From Membranipora membranacea (taxonomy: Eukaryota; Bryozoa; Gymnolaemata; Cheilostomatida; Membraniporidae), in contig OU612066.1 in NCBI GenBank assembly GCA_914767715.1, forward strand, positions 32,648,283-32,712,282: a DNA stretch of 64,000 nucleotides. The letters are read 5' to 3'. A program made the position numbers and the translations under genes. The notes beneath the pieces were generated by a model. That model did not search any database and had not been told where the DNA came from. It saw only the letters and a list, made by a program, of their open reading frames with translations. Shown piece by piece: positions 1-14,300 of this stretch (within the stretch, counting starts at the first letter, position 1; each line of letters starts with the position of its first letter).

Positions 1-344
1 TTCAATCTTACGAGTTGAGAGTTCACAACGGTGAGGTGCAACACTGCCTACATAACATCGACGCATCAAAGTGTACCTGTACAGCAGATTTTCTTTCCTG
101 GGTATCTAAGCTCTGTTGTGAAGATTTATGTGTACCAATGTACTAATTTGGAAACAGGTCATTATCATACCTTTTGAGAAAACTAAAAATTGTATCAGCA
201 CCGTCAGATTTCCGACCCCTTTCATTATTGTGGAATTTGGAAAAAGTTTTAGAGGGAGCTATAATGTTTACCTATTCATTACTGAATATCGGAAAGGCAA
301 ATCCATGTGAATAAGTTGACAGAAATCTTATACAAAAAACTCAC

Positions 345-540
345 TCTGTCTCTGCTGCCTTCTTAGACTTGTTAAAGGCGTTTGAATGGATAAGACCAAA
401 GTCATAGAGATGTTGGCGTCCAGAAAGGCAAACAGAAGAGTCATCAACATCATTCAAAGTTTTCTAAATGGCAGGACAGAAAAAGTGGCAATCCCCAAGG
501 CACTCTGCTAAGATCAAATTCCCATCATTCACTAGTGGAA
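345..540 (+). mobile_element. Degenerate non-LTR reverse transcriptase fragment
   Basis: One forward frame, broken by a stop, reads like the first catalytic motif of a LINE reverse transcriptase: AFLDLLKAFEWIDK, followed by a leucine-rich helix and a stretch ending FLNGRTEKVAI. LINE families of the CR1/L2/Jockey type have the pattern FLDLSKAFD with a following LxxRxQ-V block, which this resembles. The ORF is short and its flanks are non-coding, so this is a decayed fragment. The clade cannot be assigned. Confidence 0.45.
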
Positions 541-665
541 CAATGACTAGAAAACAACTACAGGGTACTTCTTTCATTTTAAATTTTTCTCTTTCTACTA
601 TTAGATCTCCCCCCTTTAATTATTTGAAGATAAATAATGGATTTTCTCCTTTTCCTTCTTTAAAA

Positions 666-908
666 GGGCAACCAAGGTTTCCCAGCAATGCATAATGGAT
701 AGTAAATAATGAACTGGGCAGCATCAACTTTGTGCATGATGCGGTGCAAAACTCAAAGTAGTTGCTGATTCTAAGCTGGGTAACACTTCAGTTTAGGGGA
801 GGTTCCAAGACATTGCTGTAATGATGACAGAGCACAGGCTAATAATAACAGGAACAGGAAACTGCTTTGTGGTATTCTATTTTAGCTGAGTTTGAGTACT
901 TGATGGAT
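666..908 (+). repeat. Dispersed repeat, copy 1 of 2 in the window
   Basis: This segment matches 19846-20068 in reverse complement over about 220 bases. Shared blocks include the words around TTGCTGATTCTAAGCTGGGT and GAACAGGAAACTGCT. It directly follows the reverse-transcriptase-like remnant, so it may belong to the same LINE. In the better preserved copy one frame stays open for about 60 residues, but I do not recognise the protein. Confidence 0.6.
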
Positions 909-1262
909 GAATTGTTTCACAAGAATTCTGGCTGAATAATCATCCGAATTAGATTTTGTCTTTTTCCCTAGGCATAAGGTTCAATCTGCTTTTTATCAAT
1001 GAGAAGTTGTTTAAAACCATGGTTGCCCTTTAAGTCCTGTTATATATAAAGGCCTCGGAGTTTATCGCTGTATTAATACATTTCAACAATAGTCTGTCAG
1101 CGTTGGGTGTCAAACCACTCGATAGCTGCTTTTCAAATCAAAATATCAAATATCAAATCAAGTGTGAAGCTCCCAGCAGATTCTGAAGGCTTTTTAAAAT
1201 CATATCATTGGCAATATGTACCAAAGGTTTTACTTTCCTCAATATCCATACTATAGACTTAC

Positions 1263-2314
1263 CTATGTTATTGGCTCTCATACTCGTCCTGTATGATACA
1301 AGCGCACGCTGTTGACTTCGACAAACCACATGTGCATCACTTCTATCAAATCCATAACCACACACATATCCTCGCCTCAAAAATTAATAGGGAAAATGAA
1401 GCCAGGTATATTTTAATTTTATGACCGAATTCAATGATGAGGGTGAAGTTGCAAGATTGACAATGTGTTTTGTTACATATTGCAACCAATTTTCAATAAT
1501 TTGTGAGAAGATTAATTTCAATATCATCATAAAGGAATCAACCATCAACCTCATTGATGATCATCGACCGTATTACTGCCTTTTCTCGATAATGACAATA
1601 GGAATGACAGTCAGTAAGTCAGATATAGTGCTCTACTGCCTTGCCTCTGGTATGTTAGGAGGCTGATAGAGATATTATCACATTGAAAATGAGCTATTTT
1701 GTTTCATCCTAGCTTATGTGTACAACATATTTCAAATGATTGACGCAGAACATGTTGTAATAATAGTTATACCATTGGCAGATGTTCAGTTGTTGAAGTT
1801 GCCGCAACCATAAACTTTGCAAAATAATAAGCCTAGACAAGACACCATATGGAGCATTAGTATTGAGGCATCGAGGTGCGAACGAAATTGATTTGTGTAG
1901 TAGCATTGGTGTTGCCATTGACTCTAAGTTGTGTTTTTTTATTGATAATTCAATGAATTTCTTTCAGATTTTGAGTTTGAAAATTGCAATTTATTAAGCA
2001 GCTTATCGCACTAAGTTTGATAATATTCTTTTCCTCAAAAATATTTTCTTAGAATAAAACAATGTCAAATTTATGACAAGGTGCTGCTAATTTTCAAAAG
2101 GAGAACCAAATCAAGCATAATCGAGTCATCAACGAAAAACCTGGAAAATTGGTCACAAATCAATGATAGCACTATTGCTACTACACATTCCGATATCATG
2201 ATGTCGCCTAAGAAGTTTGAGGATGTCTGAGGAGGATACTCACCTTCCTGAGTCATACACCTGCAGAATTCCTTCATAGCTTTTTTCTCCATCCACAAGA
2301 GTAATATCACCATC
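1263..2314 (-). CDS. Gene D SRCR domain 4 (first two exons)
   Basis: Exons 2244-2314 (71 nt) and 1263-1375 (113 nt) give DGDITLVDGEKSYEGILQVY and then GYVCGYGFDRSDAHVVCRS. The usual tryptophan before GYVC is replaced by arginine (CGA). The second exon is shorter than in the other domains. The third exon was not found in the remaining 1.2 kb, so it lies outside the window or is lost. Confidence 0.7.
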
Positions 2315-5300
2315 CTACAGGAATGCAAGTAAAATTAATGTGTCAGATTGCCCCAACTAAAAAATCTCACCAAAAACAGTTTGCAACAGTCTAGTAAAAT
2401 AAAATAGAAGTGTATGTTGACCTTGATTTGTGCATGTACAGACAAAACTATCACATTGAATAGAATTTAAAAGGCAATGGTGATGTTATGTAGAGTAGAT
2501 CTAGTCATTTGTTGATGACCTAGCTGGTGGGTCATAATTATACAACGAAATATGATTGAGAAAAAAGAGTGCAATGCTGGGATACTGTAGTAATTGAAAT
2601 GTTATTACACCAAACCATGGCTTTTTGCATTGATAATTCCTGAGTCATCATCAAAACTACTGAATGTTATTTCAACTGAAAATATTCCAGTTATTATCTT
2701 CCCCAGCTGGTACAATAGCACGCTAATTAAGTTCAAACTTGCAAAAGGTCGCTTCCAAATATTGGCATAGCTCTAGGGACTGGCGCTTTCTGGGCTGTTG
2801 ATGGCACAAAGTCAGAAAACCCTGACGGCCGCCCTGGTATGTCGGCAGCTTAGCCGGAAAACCCATGAATGGTGGATTTCCTCTACTTATCTGCATGTGC
2901 GCCCGCACATGCAGATAGTTTTCAGGCCATTGCTACTCACTAGCTCACTTAGCTGACCCTGACCGAAACCAGGTTACTCACTTGACTCTCATGGTACTCA
3001 TATCAAGCTCATACAGATGGTTTACAGGCTATTACTTTTCACCAGCTCAATACATCTGACCTAACAGGGTTACTCACTAATCACATACTATTGGTATTCA
3101 TTCCAATCATACTCTCACCCGGACTGACAAACTCGTCAGCTACCTCTCTGGTAAATATTATTTACATCAAAGTCTTATTTCAGACTGATTTAAACCTTAG
3201 CATTGGGCTAAGTTGAACCACCTTGTTATTGAATTCAGTTGCATATCACAAATGTAGAATAGATAAAATAAAAGAATATAATTTAGAAAGCTTACAATTT
3301 CTATTTCAGAACATTCTATTTTCGAGGTTATATATTATTCAAAGTATAACCATATTTTTGCCAATCATTGTTTTGTTTTATCAATTTTAACTGGCTTCAT
3401 GCTGTTGGGGCTGGCTATGAGGAAGTTGTACTAGAAAAGGCTTCGAAACTGCGCTTGAATGATGGTACATAGCTGAAGTGCAGTCGTACGAGCACTAATG
3501 TATCTGTGTCTGCCTAAACATAATATTATTGTTAGACTCCTGTACTGTATCCCAATAGAAAGAACTTTCTGCAGTCTTTGTACATCGGCTATATTATGTA
3601 TGACCACATAGCAATAAATTAATTAATCAAAATTGAACACTACAAACAACATGTTAACATGGCAGTGGTGACTTACATTTCCACTTGCGTTGCAGTGCAC
3701 ATACACGTGTTCATATATCTGGCAGTTGTGTGCTCCCCAAGGACTATGTTTACATTCTTCCAGATTTGATTCATTGCCATTGCATTTGATCCCTTCCAGT
3801 AAGAAAAACCCACCTTGAATGTAACAATAAACAGACATTTTTAGCTATAGAAATATATAATTCTATGGTTTAGTCCATAGACGTGTGTTTTGCTCCGTTG
3901 AGGCCTAGGTTATGAAGAACACTCAATATTCACTTCCCAAAGAAATAATCTCAGATTTGAGCCATTTTGTTTTAATAGTCTTGCAAGGTTTATCTAGGAT
4001 ATAAATAAACCATGTACAGAGGCTTCAGATAGCTGCTAATCCTGTCTTCAATGATTTATATACATATGCCATTTTTTGTGAAAGTTCAACAAACTATGAA
4101 GGAGATAGCGATGTTTTCGCTTGTCACTGGTTGTGCCGTATAAGATTGTAATCATAATACATCCTAGCTTTCTCCCTCCCCTCAGACACTTAAGAAAGGG
4201 CAAGTAATGTTTTGGGGACCCAGATGATATGGTGGCGTTCCCAAATGCTTAAAATTAAGCGAAGTGTAATATAACAGTTGCATGCACATAAAATCTCAAT
4301 TCAAACAAGAAAGTGATGAGGTTAGAAATGATTATCATATAGTCTGACCTTGAAACCATTTTCATACCATGATTGTCTAGTCTAAATCAGGGATACTCTC
4401 ACAGATGAGGTGATCTGATTGGGCAAATGAGTGCTTTTCAGTTTAGTCTCTAGACGCTGTGTTGATAATGTGCAGCCTTACCATTGTAAAGATTTTCTCC
4501 TGGCGTACTACCAACACTTCCTCCGACTGAGCCCTTGAAGCCCAAGTTTCTACATGCTGTTTGAGCCAATGTCTGTTGTGATCTAGGAGAGTTGGTATTA
4601 CCACACACAAATCCCCATCTGTTTGAAAAAAATTAGGTCTGGTCATTAGAGGCAGCCCATACATTGGATAGCAAACTTGAGGGAAGTAAACAAACTGTGT
4701 GGCAAGACCAACAACATCTCATCGAACAAAAATGACAAATAACTAGAAAGTATTTCACATATATGAGGGAGCATGCTAGGCACTAGTTTGTCAAGACAGG
4801 CTAGCTAGACACAGGAAAGCCTGATGGTTTGCTGAGCACGATAACCATAAGCAGATACTTACAGCCGAGCTTATACCTGTATAAGAAATTCTATCAACAC
4901 CATAACAAAGCGCTACTGCTCAGCCCTTCTTTTCCTTTAATACAGCAGACTCTACCCTAATATCTATTCATATTGAATTTTAAAATTTTAAATTATTCAG
5001 TTTGGTACCACGGCGATTTGCTCGGTGTTTTGAAAAATTTACTGATACTGGATGGTAAAACGATGAATCGGTAAGAGGTTGAAACCATCCAAACCTACAA
5101 CACCATGTCACTTTTCGTCAGATGGCTATCTGTGTTTTGTTTCTAAGGACAGAAATAATCATTATTAATGATTTATTAGGAGAATGCTCAGTATCCACGT
5201 CTAGCTTTCTACCTTATCTTCAACTCGCAGTCATTGGCAGCGTTGATACATGTTGTGATACCAGCGTTGACCGAATCGGACATTTTATCTATCTTTGGAA

Positions 5301-8300
5301 AGCTAATTGAAGACCGATTCTGAAAATATTGGTTTCAGCATTACGTCATTTCATGGCGTCTTGCCATTTTGATGAAAGGTAGGATAATCGTCTTTAGGCG
5401 GAGTCTTTAGGACGATGGGTGCACATACAATGGCTCATTTTGTACTTTCGGCCGCTTTGGTTTGATGGGTGAGGATACAATGTGATGCAAACCACATGCA
5501 GAAAAGAAGCGCTATTTAATGTAGGAAGACCCTTTGCTACATCTCATGACTAATAAATAACATTGGTATCAAATATAGGAGTTACCCTCTTTGTAAGAAT
5601 GCTTATAAATTTGAATGGTATGGTAATGGTGAAAGGTGATTGGTGACATTCATGAATAAGTGGAGCTTTATAGATAGTGGGAACACCGTGATTTTGTGAT
5701 CCAAACCAAAGCGACCTAAATGAGCTCATAATCAATGCATAAAGGTCAACAAGTTGCCTTTAACTATCTGTTATTTGTATACTTTCAAGCCAAATAAATA
5801 AATAAATATAGGATGATTTTTCCTCTAGTGCGCAATGCCACTGGATCAAGAAATTGCCCTTCAAGTCACTCTGCAGTAGAGGTGGCGTGCTGTCACCAAT
5901 TACAGCAGGTCCATTCTTATAACCCTCGTCTTCCTACTGTGTCGATGGTGCCAGTAATAGATAACAGAATAAAAATGCTCAGTACCAACAACAACCCTTC
6001 TCATTCTCCAAATCATATGATCTAGTTGTTTTATTACCTGGATTTGTAGAAAACTTTGAGTATCCCCTCTTGTTCTGTCTTTCCCTCTACTAATCTTACA
6101 TCTCCATTCTGATAAGTTTTTGTCTGGCTCTAAAATAAAATATTAACTCATTTAAGAGGTTGTGGCATGTTACACAATGTTCAGTTCTTGTGGTTGGGAG
6201 TCATTATCTGTCTGTGACTTGGAGTGGTTGGTTGTAAGTCCGCTTTTCTATGTCATTCCAGGCGTTTGCAGGATCACTGGCTAGATTTTGTTGGAGTTTT
6301 TAAGAAACATTATTTTCTGGCTTTATGGTAGAGTTTTCTATCTCTATTTTATTGGTAAGATCAGTGCACTATCAAGCTGCATTCAACTCATTGAAACTGT
6401 GAAAGCTTTCATCCCCCAGCCAATAGAGCTATGACAGTTGCCAATTGAGAGTATGATTCAATGACGAAGATATATATGATATATAATAATATGATATAAT
6501 AAGGATTGTCTTGATTTTTTACAAAAAGAAGACAACTTATAATAATCCCACTAAAAGTTCACTTTTTCGAGCAAAAGCTTGCATTTTTCGTATGTTCACA
6601 TCTCATCTTTGAGTGAATATGAAAACTTGGCCATATGTTGCTAATGAACCTGTTTAACCTAACAGTTTTCTAAATTAGACTGTGAACTCCAGAATGATAC
6701 CAAAATCTTGATGCCTTGATACTTTAAACATTCTGGTGTCATCCACTAAAAGTCAGACATTAATTTACTCAAATATTATTCCATTTTTTTATCCCCCTGC
6801 CCATGTAAGAGTATAACACCCTATCTCGTAGGATATTAATGTATGTGACAAAAAAGACAAACCAACAAACCGACTTTTGCACACAACAACTACTAACCAC
6901 ACACCCTTAACAAGGGATGGTTGCATTGATGATATATTTGCAATATTAAACACCAGAGATAGCTTTAAAGTTAAATATTTAATACTTGTAATTGAATGAA
7001 TCACTAATCACTAGTGTGCGCCCTCCGATACTAAAGATCTCTCTCATACTTTAGGTTCTTCTGACCCGAGATGTGAAGGTGTCTTTGTGTTCTTGGCCAT
7101 CAAATAATTCAGTGTTAATAATTAATTCATAATAAATTAATATTGCCTCTGGCAAATAGAAGTTTCCATACCAAATTAGACATGAAACATAGTATTTCCC
7201 CCCCCCCATCCTAGTAGATCTTGTATCTTGGATTATTTCAGGTTCCCTGTCAGATTTTCCAACCTGTCTAATGATATTACATCAAGCTTCAAATTAATGG
7301 TTTCCCTGAATTTCCGAATTTTAAAAAGAGTTTGTCGTTCATGGACATCAGTTGATAAACAAGACAAGACAAAACAAGACCTTTGTTGGAACATTTTCAT
7401 TTTCTGCACCATTTCATTCTGAGAGACAGTTCAGTTGGGTGTAGATTGAACTTTGAAGTTTGGTCCAACTTCAAATAACTTTTTCGATACTATGATAGCA
7501 TCTTTTAACATTATACCATCGATTGAAATTTGTTTTCCATATTTTTCGGAATGGCTGATTTTGTAAAACATTCTCATCAAATGAAACTTATGGCAATAAT
7601 TTCTTTTTTGGAAATGGGTCTGAATGAAGTTCTTAAACTAAGCATCTGAGTTTATGGAACAGATGCTGGTGTGTAAGAAGCTCTAGGACTTAGTTAGACG
7701 CAGTATTATAAGCAACAGGAGCCCACCCAGAAGCAAAGGGTTAGTTTGGCCAGAAATTGGGTAATGTTTCCCTCAGATCATTGATCATGCCAACTCACCT
7801 TCATCTCAACACCACATTTCACATACATCTGATGACCGTAGCTGCAGCTATGTTTTCCAATTGAAGCGTGTCTGCAGAGTGCTAAGCTAGTCTCATTTCC
7901 AATGCAATTCAATTTTGAAAGCGTATAATAGCTCTCTACAATAAATAATATTTGCTGTTAGGACAAAACTGATTTTAAAATCCAGCACATTATGAACCAT
8001 CAATCTTATCTTTTCGCATCTGATTGGTAGGGACCTGCCAACTGTTTCCCGAGTCTTGGTTAGATATATAGGAAGCATTTCCTAGGGTAGGATACAGTAC
8101 TGACTACTGAGGCACTGAGCAGCCAGGCTTTGAGTCACCACAAAATCATGGATAGGGCTTGCAAACGTTATTAAAGCATGATTTGACCCTTACAAAGGAT
8201 AAAACCAATCCTTTAGTTTACATTATATATTTATTACAGTATTTATAATCTTTGATTATATGAAGCTAGAATGTTTGATATATCTTGTAATCAGACATAT

Positions 8301-11300
8301 TATGAATACACTGTACGCAACATTCCTCTCCTTACTAACTAATAATCGATCATGATTATTGGAATCAAGTTTGCAAGTTTGAGGTTGTGGACTTCGTTCC
8401 AAACATTTCTGCATATAATGATATTTCAATCAGGTAGAATAAAATGCCATATCATTATTCATTACCATATGAGGGTACATTATAGTATCTCCGGATTGAT
8501 TGCAGGGTATAACTGCTGTTTATATTCTTACAGACAACTTCTCCAAGTGTTAAATATGTTCCAGGTGGCTGCATTTCATCACATACATAACCCCAGCTGC
8601 AAAAAACAAGATGGACTATTGTGAAATTATTGAATTTGAATTCCAATAAACATGTTCATCCCACTAAGATTGTACCAGGAAACGAAACACTCATGTAAAC
8701 AAAGGAAAGACCTCAATTTTGCTGGTCAGGCTGTTATGCAGTAGGTAGTAGATGAGTATCAAAATTAGCTTATGATACGGTATCATAATAGTAACAAGCC
8801 AATTCTTACTTGTTCCCTACACTTGATACCAAATTGTAGCCACTACAATCTCAAAAATACAGCTGCAGATTCGGCAGTTTAGTAAGTATAAATATAATAA
8901 TGAATAAAATACCACGCAGGAAATAATGGCTAATACCAATTACACTCCATGTACGCTACCTCTCGTAATTGTATTTTACATCTTAACAGATAAGGTTAAG
9001 TTGTCATCTGAAACAGACATACCGTCAGCAGGTTAACATGATTGTGGTTTACTATGATTCCAGCTATATCATTAGTAGGAGTATGTCGCATGCACTGAGT
9101 ATATAGAAATGTTAACTTGTTACAAGTCAGCGATTGTTAACAAGCAATCAATAATCACGGACAACAACCATTGTCTAATAGAAATACCACCAACAACTCA
9201 AACGAGATTACGATACATCAAGAGGAGTAAACACACTGTCACTCAGAAAGCTAAACTCCTAATTACCCAGAACATAAGCCAACAATCATGAAACAATATT
9301 TATTACACAGATTTTGTGAATTAAAAAGTAGACTGCTCTCAACATACCATCAAGAAAATATATATCAAACACTGTACACTGTAAATTTCAAAATAAAGGA
9401 GGGAATTTCCTATCTAGATAGCCCCCAAAACCGTCAAAGTGTGAATACTGAAAGACAAGCTATATCAGAAAAGGAAACCAGCCTGGAAGCAAGAAGATAA
9501 GACACTGAAACAAACATACAGAAATCTCATAAAACACATGCTACCAACAACATCAACGGCATAGCGAGAGGGAGAAATGTGAAGCAGATATTTGATTCGA
9601 ACTCCACTTCTATGACAGCACCGCAGAGAAGATTTATCAACATGTCAAAACCATCTCTGACAACCAGCTCACGACCTGCCTGTACTCAATCTACTTCTGC
9701 GGATATCAGCTGAAGTTTACCAACTACTCAGAGGTGTTAACACTGGAACAAATTCAAATTTCCAAATCGCTGCACATGACATCACTAGCTGAAGTACCGA
9801 AAACCATCCCACCCTCAACATCGAGAAAACAAAACCCATGGTTATCAGCCTCAAGGAAAGACCAGATGCTTCAAACATGACTAAGTTCAAGAGATATGGC
9901 AAACAAAGCCTACTTCATGCCTATGGATCAAACATTCTGCCCACAGTACAATATGCAGCACCAACCCGTTCAGTCTCTCAACAAATAAATGTAGGAAAGA
10001 CCTCAAAGGTGAACAGCAACAAGGGCACAAAATAATCTCTCCTGAGCTCGATATCAAGTGTGCAAAAAAGATAATTCAAGCTGCTTCATGTGATAAGCAA
10101 AAAATAGAATTCTACTGTTCGAAATCTGAGTACTAAACAGAATATAAGTATTGTAAAACTTATTGGTGTCTATGCTTTGCATCCTATGAGAATCCGTATA
10201 TATTTGATAGAACCCATGTAAATGGTCAATGGTTCAAAAAGGCAGCTGTGAAGGCAGCGGCGAGGTGAATCAAATCCTCACATGAAAGGTCATCCAGCAC
10301 AGAATTTGCTCCATCCTTACACAATGAAAGATTACCTGATCTTGCAAAGACGGTAAACTAACGGTAAGATATTTGATAACAAATTGAGTTTAAACTGTAG
10401 ACTCTGTTAAACAAAATTATGAAGATTTTATGACTCATACTTTGTCGTCTAAATGCTAGCCACTATAGAGCAAACAATAAACAAGACCATTCGTACAGTG
10501 ACAGGGTTCGCAGTTTGTGGCAATCTTTCAATGACCAAAATTAATTGTGGCAAATTGTTTTAGAGGCTGGATTGTTGTAGGTGTTGCAGTCTTAATTTTC
10601 CAATAACAACAGAAGTGAGTTTCAGTTTGACTTGAACTTGCACAAAATGAAAATAAGAATTACAAAAACGGATAAGAGATTGTATCTGAAATCATCTGAA
10701 TCTCGAGCAAAAGGAATCACCGTAGTCAAAACCAATCATTGAAGTCACTGAAAGGCAGGGATGGAAAATCGTTGTTGAGTATTACATGCATTGGAAAAAT
10801 AGATTTGATCTCTGCCCAGGCAGTTGCTTGTGGTATTCCATTATTGACCACCCAGCCCCTGATCTGGTGTGTTTGTAGGTGCTTTTCTCATCTGTCATTA
10901 ATCAGAACTTACTTTGAATTGTAGAACACCTTGAGGACGCCTTCATTATCAGATTTACCGTCTACTAATGCAACATCTCCATTTGTGAATGATGAATTCT
11001 AAAACCAGAAGACAACTCGGTGTTATTCATTTCATAATCTGGTTGTCATTCGTAGAAATAAAAATTCACCACTCTACAGGTTAAATTTCTATGAGTTCAC
11101 TTAGTGATTAGCAGCTACAATATGGGCGGAATTCTGAGATGAATCGTATGAAAAGCATCTGCAGGACACAATCCTTATATAATCTTATATAATGCTTATA
11201 TAATCAATTATGCAAACTTCAGGTCCCCGAGGGGGGGGGGGGAGGGCCCTGTCTTTGTGTGTCTATCCCTTACCTGTGACCAGCTATAAGTCAATTAGCA

Positions 11301-14300
11301 AACATTACCTGCTGTCTGCACACTGTAATTGCTATCAAAATAGATATCACTCAAATGTATTCCTCTCCCGGCCCTGAAGTTTATCAGAGGGTCTAATTTG
11401 ATCAATACATGCAGTGGTTAGTTTCCTTCAATATGAAAATTCAATGGTAATATAACTTCAAGCTACTTGATTGTCAAAATGTTGGCTGGTTTAACCGATC
11501 ATCTTAATTTGCTTTGCCAGTTGAGGAAAACAAGCCTTGAAAAAAATGCCTACAGCATGTTACTGTGCACAATGTCGAATAATGTGCAGGGTTATATGTT
11601 TATATCATTACTATTTATAGTAAGATAGTAACAGGAGTGCATTTCCATTTAATGTGACTAACTTTCATTGTGTTAATAGAAGTATACCTGCTGTGGAGGG
11701 CTGCATTTAATGTACGCATGGTAAGTATTAAATCTGCAGATTCGTTGTGTTTTGGATGGATTGTCCTGACATTGGTCAAGGTTTGTCTCATCGCCCCGGC
11801 AGTTGATATAACCCATTATATAGTTCTCTGAAAAGTAAAAAGAGCAGTTTTGGTGGAATTACTGCATAAATTCATATTGCATACACACTTTTTACATTTA
11901 AACTTTTATCTGTAAAGTTGGATTACAGAGAGACAATTTGTATGTATCTTGTTTAACTCTTTCTAAAGTGTTTGATCTTTCTGTAGTACATAAGAAAATC
12001 TAGCCCCTTCAAAAAGAGACACGGTGGTGGGAATGAATATGTTTGCTGATGTGTTGAATTGAAATGTATACAGCTGAGGTAGAATTTTAAATAAACATAC
12101 AGTAAATTAATGTTTTAAAATACTGTTAAAACGCAGCACACTGACAGCCTGTGACTCAATTACAAAAAGATAAGATCAGGCACAAACTTCATGAAAATAT
12201 GCTTATATTATGGGATGGAATATGAAATCAAAAATTAGTTAATGGTGTAGGTGTGAGAATTGTCTCTTCTTGCACAAAGGGCGGACAACCGTACAAAAGT
12301 CCTGCTCTAATATAGTTTTTAACCCATTCTTTTCCTTCAAACAATATGGTATTGCACCTGGTACACTGCAGTGATAAATAAATTTGAATTTAGAACACAC
12401 CAGAAAAACACAGACATACCTATTGAATTATTAGTGTTGAATTAAATCACTAAATTCTAAACCTCCCAGATAAAATACATTATTATCCATCTTTTAAGGT
12501 AGTCAGTATAATTATTTGAATGTCTTGAGGTGCACATTGTTACTATTTTTAGAAAGGAAAAGAAATGCATCTCTTTATATCATTATCAGATTCAAGATAG
12601 CGAAGAGTTTGGCTTAAACCCACTCATCACAGTCTAATTCTCAAATCTTCCCTTGTATCTAGTTCTAGTATCTTTCCCAGTGTCATCTATGAGGAAGTCA
12701 GATCATGAGTTTGACAGGTTTAGTCTCCCAATGGCTGGGAAAAAATTATGATGAGACCACACAGCTCACATGTATGGTTCAATGTGATTCATGGGGATCA
12801 TAGTGCAATCCTGTTATCAAAGGAAAAATTTTAAAGAAAGGATTACACCAAACCCCAAGATCAAAACTACCACTAGAGTCATTTAGGAGATCCTATCGAT
12901 GCACCTGCGGTCCTTGAGTTATGAAAAAAATCATATAATGAAGCAGAGAGTACAAGTTCATAGAATATTTGTAAACATGGTATTGGTACAGAAATTAAGT
13001 ATACATACATGGGGTTTTTTGCATACAAGAATCAGGGTACAGGTATATATATTATTAGAACCTCTACCGCTTTCAACAAGACATGTTATTAATTTTAGAA
13101 TATTATAGCTTACTTTCTCCTGAAACTTGGAAGTAATCACGAACAGATGTAGGTTTATATGTTCTATCTATATTCCGGCATGCCACTTGTCCTAGGCTGG
13201 TCAATGTACCTGGATAGCTTACTTCTCTGCACACATATCCCCACCTGTTGACAAACAGCAAGTGAGAATATGTTAGAATAGAAGCATCAAAACGATCAAT
13301 GGATCAATGGATGAATGAAATCATCCACTAAATTTGAGCTCTTACAAGTTTTGTTGACTCCATAGACTTAACAATAATATATAATAATTTAAGATTTTTA
13401 TGATCACGCGTGTTATGTGGAATGTCATGGTTTCGACTTAGTATCATAGGAAATAACCAAATGATGGTTCAAAAGTGCCGGTTAGATTGAGGGATGCTTA
13501 TCATAACTTATGATAAAGTTATGTTAGATTCGCATGATGAAAGATTTAAAAAGCTCTTTGAGCATGGATCATTGATGGTGGTAAGAATTTGTTTCTTGCA
13601 CTTTGGGCTTAGATTTTTTTTTAAACATTTATCGACAAGTAATCTTCATCATGAAAATGATGTTCTTCCGAGTGTGCCAAAAAAAAAATACCACAACAAT
13701 AATAAATAAAAGAAGAAATATGGATGATAAAGACTAACAATGAAATAGATTATGTCTTAGACATGAAATACATAAATGCATGATGTCGGAATGCCTTTAA
13801 ATTGATCGCAAACCTGATCTGTTGCGGAAGGCTATTGAATATAATAGAAAGGAGGGAAAGAAAATTGTTTGAGGGAGATTTCAGGAACTGCGTGTCCCTC
13901 ATCTGGAAGCGATGTATCGTAAATAAAAACTGCTCACATATATAACCTGGAGACAACATATGAAGTATTTTATAGCCATAAATGGCAGAGAAATAACTGT
14001 CAAGCTGTGGTAAAGGGTTTCCTGTGGTAAACTGTGGCAAGCTGTGGTAAATTGATTAAATATACCCATTCACCATGCAACATATTAAGTCATATTAAAG
14101 ACTACCCAAAGACCAAAGCGTGTCATTGTCAGCCAGTTGTGTCAGATTTGCATGGTGAAAAAATTCAATGCTCCACTTGGCATGAATTATTGATGGTCGA
14201 AAAGTACCTTCCATAAGGGAAGGTAACTCCCATTCTCTGCCTTATGATGTCACAGTGCTCTGGAAGTGGCTGTTTCTTGTATTGCACATCCGAGAGATTG

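Larger units (their letters stand above)
1..1262. other. Left-edge non-coding stretch with retroelement debris
   Basis: No host exon was recognised here. Gene D should continue in this direction on the minus strand with the last third of its fourth SRCR domain, but no cysteine-rich exon with good splice sites was found. The stretch holds a reverse-transcriptase-like remnant near 345-540 and a dispersed repeat at 666-908, which has an inverted copy near 19.9 kb. Confidence 0.5.

Noticed and set aside
4443-4664. 73-residue minus ORF over the SRCR 3 middle exon
   Set aside because: It is in the wrong frame. The spliced frame gives WGFVCGN and the SRCR cysteines.
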